The notes under the pieces were generated by a model that was given only the letters and a program-made list of their open reading frames with translations, did not search any database and was not told the DNA's origin. From contig VBLN01000176.1 of assembly GCA_005878685.1 (NCBI GenBank), positions 1-6,186 on the forward strand: a stretch of 6,186 bases of DNA, written 5' to 3'. A program made the position numbers and the translations under genes. Below, piece after piece: positions 5,479-6,186 of the stretch (its first letter is position 1; the number at the start of each line of letters is the position of its first letter). This DNA is from Deltaproteobacteria bacterium. Lineage in GTDB: Bacteria > Desulfobacterota > Binatia > UBA9968.

Positions 5479-6186
5479 TTAGGCGGCTGGTCGCAGAGAT
5501 CCCTTGCCCTTCTTGGTCCCTCTTGGCCCTTCACGCAAAAGGGCGAGGAAATCCCTGGCGTCGCTAGAGAGCGGTTTTTGTTTGGGATAGACGATGAAGC
5601 TATCTACGTGCATTTCTAAGCCGGGAACGTGGACAATTTTAAGACCGCCCCTCCGAATATCGGGCTGCACTAAATCTTTGTATAAAATACCCAAGCCCAT
5701 CCTTCTCTTCACAGCAGCCTTTACTGCTTCGGCCGTTTCGCAATGCATCACAATGTTGAGGCGAAACCCCTGCTCTTCGATTTGATTGAGAATATTCGAC
5801 GTGCCACCTACTTTCCCTCTTCTAAAAACGACTAAAGGGACGCGCGCCAACTCCGCCAAAGTCAGCCGCTGCCTTTTGCCTAAGGGGTGCTTTGAGGAGG
5901 CAAAGAACACCACCTCTTCCTGTCTACAGCGCTCGTAAACAAGCTGCGGCGCACCCGAATGGTTGGTGACCACTGCAATTTCCACATCGGAGTTCCGAAC
6001 CAGTTTTTCTATCAAGAGGCTATTGTCGGTTCGAAGAATAAGCCGGGTATGGGGATGCGTCTCCCTGAAGATCGATGCGAGCCATGGCAGAAAAGATGCG
6101 GAGGGGGCGTGGCTCCCTCCTACAGTGAGGAGCCGTGCCTCGCTCTCATGAAGCTTAAGGCTAAATATTCTCTTTAGCTTTTCTAC
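5479..6186 (-). CDS. LysR-family transcriptional regulator, effector-binding part (N-terminus beyond window edge)
   Basis: The minus-strand frame is open from the window edge to TAA 5481-5479: 235 residues, about three quarters of a typical 300-residue LysR protein. The missing part is the N-terminal winged helix-turn-helix and most of the linker helix; VEKLKRIFSLKLHESE at the edge would be the end of the linker. The periplasmic-binding-like effector domain begins at LLTVGGSHAPSASFLPWLAS, continues through HPHTRLILRTDNSLLIEKLVRNSDVEIAVV and RCRQEEVVFFASSKHPLGKR (the usual LysR core), and ends with KAAVKRRMGLGILYKDLV, as in family members with a GxGI motif. The internal TTG at 6015 is not a start. 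Cysteines are not arranged as in OxyR. It converges on the redox cluster with a 10-base gap and no visible terminator, so read-through transcripts may overlap. The effector and targets are unknown. Confidence 0.92.
   Translation of the reverse strand, partial: VEKLKRIFSLKLHESEARLLTVGGSHAPSASFLPWLASIFRETHPHTRLILRTDNSLLIEKLVRNSDVEIAVVTNHSGAPQLVYERCRQEEVVFFASSKHPLGKRQRLTLAELARVPLVVFRRGKVGGTSNILNQIEEQGFRLNIVMHCETAEAVKAAVKRRMGLGILYKDLVQPDIRRGGLKIVHVPGLEMHVDSFIVYPKQKPLSSDARDFLALLREGPRGTKKGKGSLRPAA

Noticed and set aside
5479..6186. OxyR assignment for the LysR protein, suggested by the neighbouring redox genes
   Set aside because: OxyR needs two redox cysteines about nine residues apart. The two cysteines seen here (in YERCRQ and VMHCET) are more than 60 residues apart.

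Overview
The window looks like chromosomal DNA of an uncultured or environmental Gram-negative-type bacterium with moderately high G+C. It combines an NtrC-type sigma-54 activator, strong Shine-Dalgarno sites and a predicted selenocysteine codon. A deltaproteobacterial or related soil/sediment lineage would fit, but the sequence alone does not fix the taxon. There are no phage, IS, tRNA, rRNA or CRISPR signals, and no gene-free stretch exceeds 300 bases; the longest gaps are the roughly 170-base gap left of the transporter and a 110-base spacer.

Left third, minus strand: a two-component pair. A membrane-bound sensor histidine kinase (1438-2541) lies upstream of an NtrC-family sigma-54-dependent response regulator, which starts at 1327 and runs off the left edge just inside its C-terminal helix-turn-helix. 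The 110-base spacer between them holds an A+T-rich imperfect inverted repeat. Divergent from the pair is an AI-2E family membrane protein (2712-3770, TTG start). The gap between the divergent genes carries a good sigma-70-like promoter that overlaps a sigma-54-like -24/-12 element, and a minus-strand promoter candidate for the kinase.

Middle, plus strand: a closely spaced thiol/redox cluster. The key gene is an OsmC-like peroxidase-type protein (3846-4346). Its reading frame is broken by a TGA exactly where the family has its peroxidatic cysteine. A hairpin matching the bacterial SECIS pattern lies directly downstream, so I read it as one 166-residue selenoprotein (Sec62) and not as two small ORFs. 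It is followed by an 81-residue carboxymuconolactone decarboxylase/AhpD-like protein without the usual CxxC, and by a thioredoxin-TPR protein of the CnoX/YbbN type with a WCGPC active site. The latter's conserved C-terminal block is shifted into another frame (5283-5468), indicating a frameshift or small deletion.

Right end, minus strand: a LysR-family regulator (5479 to beyond 6186, N-terminal DNA-binding part missing), convergent with the redox cluster and only 10 bases from its end.

Working model (inference): the OsmC-like selenoprotein reduces hydroperoxides, and the thioredoxin-like protein, or another thiol donor, recycles it. The two-component pair and the LysR protein are plausible but unproven local regulators.
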